Source: Paraspadella gotoi
Taxonomy: Eukaryota > Chaetognatha
Length of the DNA stretch: 64,000 nt
Direction of reading: 5' to 3'
NCBI GenBank assembly: GCA_051294375.1
Contig: CM119269.1
Span: forward strand, 5,104,686 to 5,168,685
Part shown: positions 1 to 9,600 of the stretch, one piece after another
Layout: each line of letters opens with the position of its first letter
Numbering within the stretch: the stretch's first letter is position 1
Made by a program: the position numbers and the translations under genes
The notes under the pieces: generated by a model
Database searches by the model: none
Seen by the model: only the letters and a program-made list of their open reading frames with translations
What the model was told of the DNA's origin: nothing

Positions 1-120
1 ATTCTTTAGTTTTCTTTCTCTCTCTCTCTCTCTCTCTCGTCTCTCTCTCAATCTCTCTCTCTTCTCATATCTCTCTCTCCTCTCATGCCCTATCTCATTC
101 CACGCCAAATTCAATTCTTC
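1..120. repeat. CT-rich microsatellite at window edge
   Basis: Interrupted (CT)n tract, longest pure run about 17-38, broken by G and A substitutions. It is one of many CT/GA tracts in the window. No coding signal. Confidence 0.85.
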
Positions 121-239
121 CTTCCATAGAATTCAAACCCGTGTTTGAGGATTCAAAATTAAGGCCTTCCATTTTTTCTCTTCTCTTCTCCGGCGGAAAT
201 GTCACGGAACACCGGAATTTGGGTGGATCTGTCCCCTCA

Positions 240-825
240 CCAGCTGTCTGTTTCTATTCCCTTTCTTGCCTTTTCCTCCTTTATCGATTTTTCCTCAAAA
301 CATCTCTTTTCCTTTTTCTTATTTCCATCTTCTTTTTCCCATCTCATTTTTATTTTTATTCATTTATTTCCTCCCAACTTATCTTCTTTCTTCGTCTCGC
401 ATTTCCTCCCTTTTTTCTCTACCTTCATCTCTTTTAATCTTTTCAACAACTTCCTTTCCTTTCCATTCCTTACTCTCGGACTCCCTCTTCCTCCCACCTT
501 CTCATTTCCTCCCCCTTACTACTTTCCCCCTTTTCTTCCCACTTTCCTCCCTCGTTTCCTCCACCTTGTCATTTCCTTCCCCTCCTACTTCCCCCCTTTT
601 CTCCCACTTCTCCCGTTGCCATCCCATTTACCCCCTCCTTCTCCTCCCGACTCTAACTCTCCCTTACTACCACTCCTTCACTCCCTCTCTCCCTCTCTCT
701 CACTCCTCCCTCTCTCCTTTCTCTCCCTCTACTCAACTCTTACTCCTTCTCTTCCCTTTCTCCCCTTCTCTCACTCTCTCACTCTCTCCCTCTCCCGCTC
801 AGTCATTTCCATTTATCTCCCTATG
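240..825. repeat. Long polypyrimidine tract
   Basis: About 590 bases made almost entirely of C and T on the + strand, with C-run/T-run mixtures rather than a fixed repeat unit. Open frames across it are Ser/Phe/Leu/Pro-rich by-products of composition. Such strand asymmetry can adopt triplex structures, but nothing here shows that it does. Confidence 0.8.
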
Positions 826-1099
826 ATTTCTTTCGCGAGGCCTAAGACGATTCCTTCGTCGTGAAAGTTTAAACATCGCATCTCCTCTGAAGAGACTCCC
901 TCGTAAATTTTCTCGCCAAACGATCTCGCCGCTTCCCGCCGCCGCTGATGCAGCTGCTGCTGCTTACTCCTCCGCCGCTGCTCCTCGACGCGGCCGCAGA
1001 GACCAAACCGGAAAATACATTATAAATTGTAAGGGTGGAAAAAAATCCTTTCCGCTGAAAAAATATCTTTTTTCCGCGTGTGTCGTGGTTAAAAAGTAT
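826..1099. other. Unassigned spacer with short GC-rich patch
   Basis: Mixed-composition DNA. A GCC/GCT-rich patch lies at about 925-1000, with repeated CCGCCGCT-like triplets. No exon with credible splice sites was recognised. Confidence 0.5.
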
Positions 1100-1126
1100 G
1101 TTCTGACTCTCATCTCTCTCATCTCT

Positions 1127-1183
<57 letters not shown>

Positions 1184-1200
1184 TCTCTCTGTGACTCTTT
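1100..1200. repeat. (CT)n microsatellite
   Basis: Interrupted CT repeat of roughly 100 bases. The Ser/Leu open frames across it, and the Arg/Glu frame on the other strand, are low-complexity artefacts. Confidence 0.9.
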
Positions 1201-1808
1201 CTCTATCCGTTTTTTAAAGGGGAAGGGAGCGGGAGGGAGTAAGGGCGGCAGTTGGAAGATCGGGCACCCAGTTTGAGAAATCGGGATTTCTTGGTTTGAT
1301 GGATATGGATGGCGCATGAACGTCTAAATTTTCCTCGAGTCGATGCATTTGTTGTAGAGAAAGAAAAGAGTTAAAAAAATTCAAGTTGAATGCCAAGTGC
1401 AACCGTTTGTGAGGAATTAAGATCGTTATTTTTAATTCTTTTTTTTTTACAATAACCCTTTATTAAACGATAAATCCTAGAATAATCGAAATAAGTAAAT
1501 AAAAAACAATAATAAACAAAACCTTACCGACAAAAATAGCTAAAACGAAAAGGGGAAAAAATAAGAAAAGTGTTAGTTTACAATAATATTCAGGCAGTAA
1601 AACTGACAAAATTTTCTCGCTTTTAAATGCGACGATTCATAGACTTATGGTTACTAAAAACAAACGAGTAAAAATAAAAAATATAAATAAATATGATAAT
1701 AAAATATAAATATAAATAGATATAAATATAAAATATCTTCGAAAGAATTGCTGTTTGACGATAAAAATACCTGTCGTGACGGCAATGAATCATGTATGAC
1801 GCAATCTT
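1201..1808. other. AT-rich unassigned spacer
   Basis: No gene seen. The stretch 1430-1740 is strongly AT-rich with homopolymer T and A runs and TATAAATA-like short repeats at about 1680-1735. Confidence 0.5.
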
Positions 1809-1834
1809 TTCTCTCTCTCTCTTCTCCTCTCTCT

Positions 1835-1883
<49 letters not shown>

Positions 1884-1890
1884 CTCTCCT
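1809..1890. repeat. (CT)n microsatellite
   Basis: CT dinucleotide repeat with small interruptions, about 80 bases, ending in a T-run. Confidence 0.9.
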
Positions 1891-1956
1891 CTCTCCATCG
1901 CTTTACCATCGAATTCGTCGTCCCATCTCTATTCTCCCAAGTAGCCTCCATTGCGC

Positions 1957-2009
1957 CACCTGCATTCATCACCTGTATTCACCACCTGTGCTTCTTTTTT
2001 TGCCACCTG
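1957..2009. promoter_or_regulatory. Cluster of four CACCTG E-boxes
   Basis: CACCTG (reverse CAGGTG) occurs at 1957-1962, 1970-1975, 1983-1988 and 2004-2009, all in the same orientation, with start spacings of 13, 13 and 21 bases. CAGGTG is the core bound by Snail/Scratch/ZEB-type zinc fingers and some bHLH proteins. The sequence shows the cluster; an enhancer or silencer role is inference. Part of the spacing reflects a small degenerate duplication (CACCTG plus ATTC-like filler). Confidence 0.35.
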
Positions 2010-2206
2010 CTCCGGACGGACTTTAACGATTGCGCCGCCCCGTTTCGTCAGTTGCTCCTCTAGGCTCCTGTCACCTTACCCTCGCCTGACCCAAACGCTT
2101 TTTTTCCATCGAGATGGCAGATCTTTCCGACGCTAGAAACTTCTGCATATTTATGCGCTCCATAGATGATCCCGGGGTTCATCGTGCGACATTTGCATGA
2201 CGTGCA

Positions 2207-2217
2207 GTCTCTTTCTC

Positions 2218-2266
<49 letters not shown>

Positions 2267-2533
2267 CTCTTTTCTCTCTTTTAATATTCATCCGTCCAGT
2301 TTCCTACCCTGTTCTTTTCTTTTGCCCTAGGCTTTGTCCTACTTTATTTGCATGTCCCTCTCTCTCTCTCTCTCGCTCTCTCTATCTCTCTCTCTGTCAC
2401 TCTCTCTCTCTCCCTCAAATCTGCCAAATGGCGTTGCGGTTCTTCGTCAGATTTCTATCGGAAAACCTTTTCTTTTCAACATTTTCCTTTTACTTTTTTT
2501 AATCCATGGTCGTTTCCGGACATGTCCTCTCTC

Positions 2534-2588
<55 letters not shown>

Positions 2589-2605
2589 CTATCTCTCTCT
2601 TTTTT
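2207..2605. repeat. Three successive CT microsatellites
   Basis: CT repeats at about 2210-2262, 2357-2413 and 2537-2597, separated by 80-120 bases of ordinary sequence. All keep the pyrimidines on the + strand, like every CT tract from 1 to 4 kb. Confidence 0.9.
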
Positions 2606-2660
2606 TTTTTTTTTCCCGTCCCTCGGGTCCAGTGATTGCGTCGTCAAAGCTCTCGCCGAA

Positions 2661-2699
2661 CCGCCAAACGCCGCCAAGCGCCGCCAAGCGCCGCCAGCG
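2661..2699. repeat. 10-bp tandem repeat CCGCCAAGCG
   Basis: Four adjacent 10-base units (CCGCCAAACG, CCGCCAAGCG, CCGCCAAGCG, CCGCCAGCGA). The period equals about one turn of B-DNA. The surrounding 2640-2820 is GC-rich but shows no recognisable exon. Confidence 0.8.
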
Positions 2700-2829
2700 A
2701 CGATCCGTCGGAAGCGAAAACGGCGTTGTTATGGCTCTGGGGGTGGAGAACAAAATGGCACGCTGGGTGGAACCGGGTGGTGGTTGTTACGACTATGGGT
2801 TAGCGTTTCGAGGTAGACGGGAGTGATAG

Positions 2830-3270
2830 TGATAAGTGATAAGCCATGGCCTTATCATAACGAACGGTACATAAGAAAGCAACTGAATGGCTTTGTCAAA
2901 ACGAACGGTGAGAGAAAACGAGATGCGCACAGAAAGCGGTATTTTTTTTTTCACAACTTGTCGTCTGAGGACTGAAGAGAGAATGGAATCGACTGCGTGG
3001 TTACAAATGATCTATCGCTGGGGATTGTTATGGAACTTGGGGTAACAAACGTCGTTTGCGTGAAGAAAAGGCGAATGGCCTGACTGGCGAAAGGAGTGCT
3101 AGCGAACTGGCATATTAGAAAAGAATCGCCTGGTCTACTAGCGAACCGGCGTACGAAACGAATTGCGTGGTAAACTAACTAACGTAGAAATTTGAAACTG
3201 GCGAAGCAGCATGTAAAAAATATTCCGAATGGTAAACTGGCAAACTGGCATTGGCGAAGAGAGAAAGAGA
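2830..3270. repeat. Degenerate short-motif repeats
   Basis: Loose reiteration of AACGAACGGT (around 2857-2910) and of ACTGGCGAA / CTAGCGAACTGGC-like motifs (around 3080-3250). The units are too diverged for a firm period. No gene seen. Confidence 0.4.
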
Positions 3271-3774
3271 GAATGGCGCGGTTTCGAGAAAGAGATGCTA
3301 GTTCCGAAAAAAGAAAACGCGGGGCGGAGCTTGTAAGATGGCGCCTCCGCGCCGACCGCACCAAAAATAGCGGAGGGACTAGAAAATATTTTTTTCATGG
3401 CTTTTTTATCCCACATTCACAAGTCGAATACTGGAAAGAGTTTGGGAAGGAAGCTGATCTGATTATTCCATAACAGAAAAGAAAGTTTTAAACTAAAGCA
3501 GAGAAGAATCCCGTGCGCTTTATATTTAACATACATGCTAAGGTAAGCAAGAATTAGGGCTCTTCAGAGAAAAGCAAATTTAAAAATCATGACTAAATAG
3601 TGAATAACGACGAAGAAAAGGAAACGAAAACCAGGACAATCACAACATCGATTGCAATTAAAACCTTGTCCACGTACTCCTTTGTTTACGAATCACAAAG
3701 ATATTTTCTCACACTTACGACAATAAAAGTCTCGCTTCTTGAATTCTAATTTTTTTTCTCTTTCATTTGTGTTT

Positions 3775-3779
<5 letters not shown>
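3271..3779. other. Unassigned spacer
   Basis: Ordinary mixed sequence. An open frame overlaps 3192-3473, but its composition and lack of splice context do not support a gene. Confidence 0.4.

Positions 3780-3852
<73 letters not shown>
3780..3852. repeat. Pure (CT)36 microsatellite
   Basis: Uninterrupted CT dinucleotide run of about 73 bases, likely highly polymorphic. It is followed by a G and then unique AT-rich sequence. Confidence 0.95.
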
Positions 3853-3855
<3 letters not shown>

Positions 3856-4183
3856 TTGTCAAATCGTAATTTACGAGTTTTTTTGGTGCAGATGATAAAG
3901 CATAGAATAATTACGGTATTTTTACTCTGCACAAAAAACAAATCTGCAATCTTGGTCGTATAATACTTAACGTAGCCTTGACAGCTTTTACTTTGACTAA
4001 AAGTTCATATAGGCCGCAAGTAGCGTGTATCCGTTTATTCATTCATTCATTCTCTCTTTCTCAATTCTTGTTTTCCTTTTCATTGGAGCACCGTATACTC
4101 TAGTTACACACTACTCTCGAGTACAGCGTTGTTTGACATCTATCGTAAATTGCGTGACATCGCTCACAATCCGCTGGTCCGGA
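3853..4183. other. Unassigned spacer
   Basis: AT-rich unique DNA with an ATTC tetranucleotide patch at about 4038-4052. No gene recognised. Confidence 0.4.
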
Positions 4184-4290
4184 GTCGGTAATTGTCGACA
4201 GAAGGTCGGTTATTGTCGACAGAAGGTCGGTTATTGTCGACCGTCGGGTCGGTTATCGTCTGTCGGTCTTAGGTCGGTCTTAAGCCGGTG
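4184..4290. repeat. 21-bp minisatellite
   Basis: Unit close to GTCGGTTATTGTCGACAGAAG, with about three good copies from 4184, decaying into GTCGGTCTTAG-type partial units to about 4290. Each unit contains the palindrome GTCGAC. Confidence 0.75.
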
Positions 4291-4770
4291 GTCGGGCGGG
4301 CGATCCGCGCGAGGTTGGAGTGATTTACGCATTTGTCTCTGGCTTCGTCTGTTTCATCCGCGAGCGATGAAGGGCGAACGTGAATCAGGAAATGGGGAGG
4401 GAGGGAAGTGGGTTGAGAAATGAGGAGGAGGGGAAATGAAATTAGAAGAGTCGCGGAGGAAATAAAAATAGGAGCGGAGGAAAGGCTGCAGAAGGTTGAG
4501 AATCATATTTAACCGAAGATTAAGATATGGAAGGTAAGGAAAAAAAGGAAAGGAAAATGGTTCGTACTTGTTAACGATGAGGGAAAAGAGGGAGAGGGAA
4601 GGTGAAGTAAGTAAATCTGGGGCAGAACGAGAATCGACCTGGATTTCTGGGAGGGGGGGTGGCGAGTAAAGGTTTGTTCGTGGCGCCACGCCAAAGAAAT
4701 ACGATCCACTAACGGGCGGACCGACTTTTTCTGCGGCGGCGATCACGACTTTGACCCCCGAGACTTTTGC
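4291..4770. other. Unassigned spacer, purine-rich
   Basis: G/A-rich on the + strand from 4370 to 4660. No exon with splice sites or recognisable domain was found on either strand. Confidence 0.4.
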
Positions 4771-4857
4771 CGAATTCTGACGAACTCTGCCGAACTCTGC
4801 CGAACTTTGCCGAACTTTGGCGAACTGAGCCGAACTGAGTCGAACTGAGTCGAACTA
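4771..4857. repeat. 10-bp tandem repeat CGAACT(C/T)TGC
   Basis: Eight and a half consecutive units of exactly 10 bases, each starting CGAA(C/T)T. The second half drifts from CTGC through TTGC to GAGT along the array. The period is close to one helical turn, so every CGAACT lies on the same face of the DNA. Non-coding as far as can be seen. Confidence 0.9.
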
Positions 4858-5689
4858 CATTAAACTCCAACGGCTCTAGCACCGGCGGCCGGTTTTCTTG
4901 GCCGGAATTCCGGCGAAATTCACCGGCAAACAAGTTTTTTTTCTTTTCTACGCGGGAGGAACCTGGGAGAAAGTTGGGCGACGAGTAAACAAAACTCACA
5001 TGCCGACCAAATTCTTCCTTTTTTTCTTTTTTTTTTTTTTTTTTTTTGCTGCCCTTTTCTCACTTTTTTTTCTGCATCCGCCACTCGGTGGAAAGAGATT
5101 GGATTGGCAGGCGAGTTCGGTCTGTGGATTCCGTCAACAGCTGGTCCTGTTGACTCCGAATGGAGACTAAAGCTGTTTTGATATATTGACTACGACTGAG
5201 CTGGAATAATGGAATTTTCAAAAAGTCAGTAAAGTTAAGTCTCGGTATAATCAACAACCACAACTACAACGACAACATTTCGTTCCAGTCGGACGATCGA
5301 AACCCACTCTCTCATCCCGTACTCCTTCCCTTCCCCTTTTTTTCGTCTTATATCCGCTTTGGGTCGTTTGTTATTTTTAGTTTGTTTTTTTTTCCTTGAA
5401 AATTGGTTTTTCTTGTGAGAATCTATTTTAAAAGAGCGGGAGAGGCAAAGCGAGTCGAACAACTTAATATGTTAATATAACCAGGAAGAAAAACCCGTAA
5501 TGATAATGTAATATAGATTTAGGTGTCTTTGATAATAAATTACGAGGAAGCCATACAACTTCAAACCGTTCCTTGGAGTTCTCCGTCCGAAGAGTAACCG
5601 GCGGCGATCAATCATTAATCTCTTTACTCTTTCGCTCCGCCCCTTGGCTCGCTCCAGTTCACCTTCTTTCCTTTCTTTCATTTATTTAT
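4858..5689. other. Unassigned spacer
   Basis: Contains a GC-rich palindromic patch (CCGGCGGCCGG, GGCCGGAATTCCGGC) at about 4877-4912 and a poly-T run at 5023-5047. No convincing exon. Confidence 0.4.
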
Positions 5690-6060
5690 TTCCCTTTGCC
5701 GGTCCTTTTATCTTCCCTCTTGCCGTTCTTTATTTCCTTTTGCCAGTCTTTTTTCACTTCCTTCTTGCCGTTCTTTATTTCCTTTTGCCAGTCTTTTTTC
5801 ACTTCCTTCTTGCCGTTCTTTATTTCCTTTTGCCAGTCTTTTCTCACTTCCTTCTTGCCGTTCTTTATTTCCTTTTGCCAGTTTTTTCTCACTTCCTTCT
5901 TGCCGTTCTTTATTTCCTTTTGCCAGTCTTTTCTCACTTCCTTCTTGCCGTTCTTTATTTATTTTTGCTCGTCTTTTCTCACTTCCTTCTTTCCTTTCTT
6001 TATTTCCTTTTGTTAGACTTTTCACACTTCCTTCTTTCCTTTATTTATTTCTTTGGCCAG
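5690..6060. repeat. 45-bp pyrimidine minisatellite
   Basis: About eight tandem units of 45 bases built around CTTCCTTCTTGCCGTTC, TTATTTCCTTTTGCC and AGTCTTTT. The first units are nearly identical; those after about 5950 diverge. Because 45 is divisible by three, overlapping frames stay open on both strands (a 15-residue Phe/Leu/Ser repeat one way, a Lys/Glu/Gly repeat the other). This explains the long frames without a gene. Confidence 0.92.
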
Positions 6061-6927
6061 TTCTTTTTTCTTTTCCTTCTTTTCTTTCTCTTCTCCTTTC
6101 ATTCCTTCTTTCTTTAATCCTTTATTAAATCGGTTTCTCCTCCTTATCTTTCACTTCTTCTTCCTTTCTTCTTTTCTACCATCCTTTTTTTTCTTTCTCT
6201 ATCTTTTATTCCTTTTCCCTTTAACTCTCCACTTGTCTCTTCTCCCTTTCTTCTACATATTCCTTCTCCCTGACTTTCTCCCTTCCATACGTCTTTTTTA
6301 CTTCTTGTCTATCTTTCACTAATACATTCTTAGTCACGTCTGTTTGACACTTTTCGCTCTGTCTATCTTTCTATCTCTTGATCCGTCCAGCTGTCTTTCG
6401 GTAGAAATTACATTGAATAAATTAAGGTAAAATTTGATACAGAAAAAAAATGTTATTATAAGATCAGAACAAATATATACATAATATGTAGATTAATTGT
6501 CATTTAAAAAACGTACTAAAAAAAGTTCAGGCTTAAAAAAAAATTAACTAACTATTACTCATTCGGAGGGTGAACAATTTTTTGCTTTCTTTATTTCCTA
6601 CCTTCTTATATTTATATATTTATATTTATATATATCCTTATACCCTGCTTACATTCCTCCACTTACCTTCCTTCCTTACTTTCGCTGACTTAATTCTCAA
6701 CGCATTCTCTAACTTTCTCCAATTGGTCTCGCCGTTTGACAGATCGAGGGTCCGACCGGCCAATTTCCCCCTTCCCTTTTTCCTTCGCCTTCGCCTGTTC
6801 ACACTACATCCGGGTTTTCTTCTCCCACTGTGCAATCATCAATTACATCCTCCTCCACCAACCCCCCGCCGCTTCCCGAAGTGTAACAACCTCCACCATC
6901 GAAACTGACGCGCAAGTCTTTTATCTA
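6061..6927. other. Pyrimidine-rich then AT-rich spacer
   Basis: T/C-rich sequence continues to about 6400, then AT-rich DNA with TATATTTATA runs at about 6600-6640. No gene recognised. Confidence 0.45.
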
Positions 6928-7287
6928 CACACATGTGCAAAAAAAATCGCCACTTCATAATTTTAAATTCCAGACGCTTGAAAAAAATGAAAAAAATAAG
7001 GTTTATAAAAAAACTTAGGAACCAGTATCCTATTATATATTTTTTTAATAACTGCTAAATTTATTCAATTGGTTAATCAAATTATTATCCTTTTAAATAT
7101 CCAAATGTCTTTTTTAATCTAATATATTATATAAGGAACTTAAAATATCAGGAAAAAGAAGATTAATCTTAAAGCAATTAAATTTTGTTATATTTAGTTT
7201 TATATATAGAAAACTTTATTTTTAAAATCTTTTTCTCTTAAATAGCCTAATTTTTCTCAAATTTTTCAAATGTTTTGCACATGACTG
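6928..7287. mobile_element. Tc1/mariner-like MITE, 360 bp
   Basis: The left end CACACATGTGCAAAA (6928-6942) and the reverse complement of the right end CAGTCATGTGCAAAA (7273-7287) match at 13 of 15 positions. Both ends are flanked by TA (6926-6927 and 7288-7289), the target duplication typical of Tc1/mariner elements. The interior is AT-rich and has no transposase frame, so this is a non-autonomous element. The terminal repeats are short and the interior just inside them is not clearly inverted, which lowers certainty. Confidence 0.6.
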
Positions 7288-7289
7288 TA

Positions 7290-8549
7290 TTAGACTTACC
7301 ACCTTATCCTGGACATTCCCAACCTCCCCTGCCTCCATCTTGCAGCCAAAACTCAATTTTCAGTTAAAGGCAAAATTGAATCCAGTTTTTTTTACTTTTA
7401 TCCAATTTATGCACACGTGTTTTAATAAAAAAATAACTTATGAAATTATGAAAAAGTAAATTACTAACATTGATATTAGATTAATTTCCTTATCATCTTT
7501 AAGTATAATTATGAAAAGTATAACAAATTAGACCAATTAACCGTAAAAAAGTGTCTTAGGAAGACGAGAGGACGCATCTAAAAATAAAAATAGCGTCTAG
7601 TCTCTTTGACCGAGAATTGAAAGGGAAGAGGCGACGATGAAGGCCGAGGCGCCGCGTCCTTCGAAGAGGTGGGTGAGTGAAGAGTCGTCGACTCGAACCC
7701 GCGGGGTTAAGGTTAGCTTGAGCGGAGAAACGAAGAGAATTACAAATCAAGAAATCGATCAATCAATCATGAGAACGAATGAATTAATTACCTTCGCTCA
7801 TGAATAAATCGCTTTTTGGACGAACTGTAAAGTGAATATTTTTTCATGAAAGTTGCTACAAGGGAGTAAATGAGTTATTTCTCGCTAAATGGAGCAAAAG
7901 AAAGGTGAATGAGTCGTTGGAGAAAAGTTTCGAGACGAATAAAAGGAAGATGAAAAGAGATGATGGGGAGCGAGGAGTCCCGGGTTCGCGCCCCCCGGCC
8001 GCCCGCGTTTATTTATTTTTTTTTCTTCAAAAGGGGAATCGATGAGGGTAAGAGTTGGGGAGAGAGTAGGAAGGGAAGGGAGGAGGAAAAAGAGGGGGTG
8101 TGAATGGTTGGTAGGGGAAAGAAGAAGAGAACACGGCGGGGAGGGGTGTAGCGAAGGTTGGGGACGAAAATAAAAAGCAGGCGTGGTATTGAAGGGAAGG
8201 GGGAAGTAGTGGGGTGTAGGTGGGGAGTAAAGGCAGGATTGGGGGGTAAAGGGTTAAGGAGATGAGGCAGTGACTGGGGGGTCGTCTCTTTTGATCGATA
8301 ATCATTCATTTGCGTTCTCTTTTCAAGGAGAGAAAGAAATGCGTTGAATAGCGAGGGGGGGTGGCGAGTGGGGGGCGGAGAAAATGCGCAGTTAATTGAC
8401 GAAAAGTTTGAACGGCGCCTTCTTGTCGACTTAACTCTAATCCTTGATGATAGTTAAAAGGAAAAAAAATCTCATTTTCAGCGCAAAGTTTAAATACATC
8501 AACGAAATGCTTTTACGCCCCCGTTCGTGCGAGTCACTCGGATGCCACT
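7290..8549. other. Unassigned spacer with G-rich purine block
   Basis: AT-rich to 7550, then mixed sequence. From about 8035 to 8260 the + strand is purine-rich with many GGGG runs. No exon could be supported. Confidence 0.45.
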
Positions 8550-8559
8550 CTCGCCATTG

Positions 8560-8645
8560 CAATGTATACAGTGTATACAATGTATAGTATTCTATCGTAT
8601 GTATTGTATTGTATTGTATTGTATAAAATTGTATACTATACACTC
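8560..8645. repeat. GTATAC/TATTG repeat patch
   Basis: Alternating GTATAC palindromes (8564-8580) followed by about five TATTG pentamers (8600-8625) and another GTATACTATAC segment. The stretch is rich in self-complementary TA steps. Confidence 0.8.
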
Positions 8646-9111
8646 TTACGCAACGTATCGTCTTTATCGATTTTCCTCGCCTCTTCTGCTTTCGAATCCA
8701 TTGCCAACTTTCGACGTCTTTTGTTTAAAACAAGGACATATTAATACGATATTCTTTTAAACAATAATTAATTATCAATGTTAGAAGCTACACACTCGAC
8801 ATTAGTTTATGGATTTTCATTAAAACTCATTGTCTTCTCGTTCGATGTCTCTAAGTTTAGACGCTGGTTTCCTGAAAGGGCAATTTTATACAAGCTGCGG
8901 TCTCTTGCCTCAAACATGCCACTTTCTACCGTTTCATTCCGGCTGGCCTTTCTTTACGACTGGCCTCATATGCTCTCACTAGACTCACGCCAGCCTCTCT
9001 TCACAGCCTTTATTTACGGCATGATGCACACCACACCATCTACAAAGGCACTCTTTCCGGCCTCTCTTCAAAGTCTTCCATTCTGATATAATTCACAGCC
9101 GTTCGTATCAG
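8646..9111. other. Spacer grading into minisatellite
   Basis: Unique sequence to about 8930. After that, decayed relatives of the 41-bp unit appear (GGCCTTTCTTTACGACTGGCC, GCCTCTCTTCACAGCC) and become regular after 9112. No gene is seen. Confidence 0.5.
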
Positions 9112-9375
9112 CCTCTCTTCACAGCCTTTCTTTCCAGCCTTATTTCACGCCGGCCTTTCCTCACAGCCTTTCTTTCCAGCATATTTCACACCGGCCTCTT
9201 TTCACAGCCTTTCTTTCTGGCCTTAGTCACCCCGGCCTCTCTTCACAGCCTTTCTTTCTGGCCTTAGTCACCCCCGCCTCTCTTCACAGCCTTTCTTTCT
9301 TACCTAAAGCACCCCGGCCTCTCTTCCCAGCCTCTCTTTCCAGTCTAATTCACCCCGGCCTCTCTATCTCCAGCC
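9112..9375. repeat. 41/42-bp minisatellite
   Basis: Units begin CCTCTCTTCACAGCC at about 9112, 9154, 9195, 9236, 9277, 9318 and 9359, giving periods of 42, 41, 41, 41, 41 and 41 bases. The middle units carry TTTCTTTCTGGCCTTAGTCACC. Older, decayed units extend left to about 8940. The 41-base period rules out a protein repeat. Confidence 0.92.
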
Positions 9376-9580
9376 CGGCCCGACCTCTCTCGCGTCCTTC
9401 CCCTCCTTATTTACAGCGAAAGGAAAACCGAAAAGAACGAAGGACTAATAAGACGCGCGGCCTTTGGACTCGGCGACGCCTTAAATGGCGCGGCGTGAAA
9501 GCGTGGGGGGGCGGGGCCAGTCGCGAGGGGGGGAGGAAAGGGATTGGGGACAAGGAAGGGGGGGAACGTTATAGCGTTGA

Positions 9581-9600
9581 GGGGGTAAGGGTGGGAGGGG
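9581..9600 (+). other. G-quadruplex-capable motif
   Basis: Four G-runs (5, 3, 3 and 4 G) are separated by loops of 3, 1 and 1 bases on the + strand, within a GGGG-rich block at 9507-9605. The pattern satisfies the usual G4 consensus. Function is not shown. Confidence 0.6.

Noticed and set aside
199-864. A 221-codon Pro/Ser/Phe/Leu frame
   Set aside because: Polypyrimidine composition; overlapping frames are also open and there is no start context, domain or splice signal.
5644-6117. Frames with a 15-residue hydrophobic repeat resembling a membrane protein
   Set aside because: Produced by a 45-bp minisatellite; the opposite strand is equally open with a Lys/Glu repeat.
7655-7710. B-box-like GGTTCGAGTC on the minus strand, a possible tRNA
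   Set aside because: No matching A box at the right distance and no cloverleaf could be drawn by eye.
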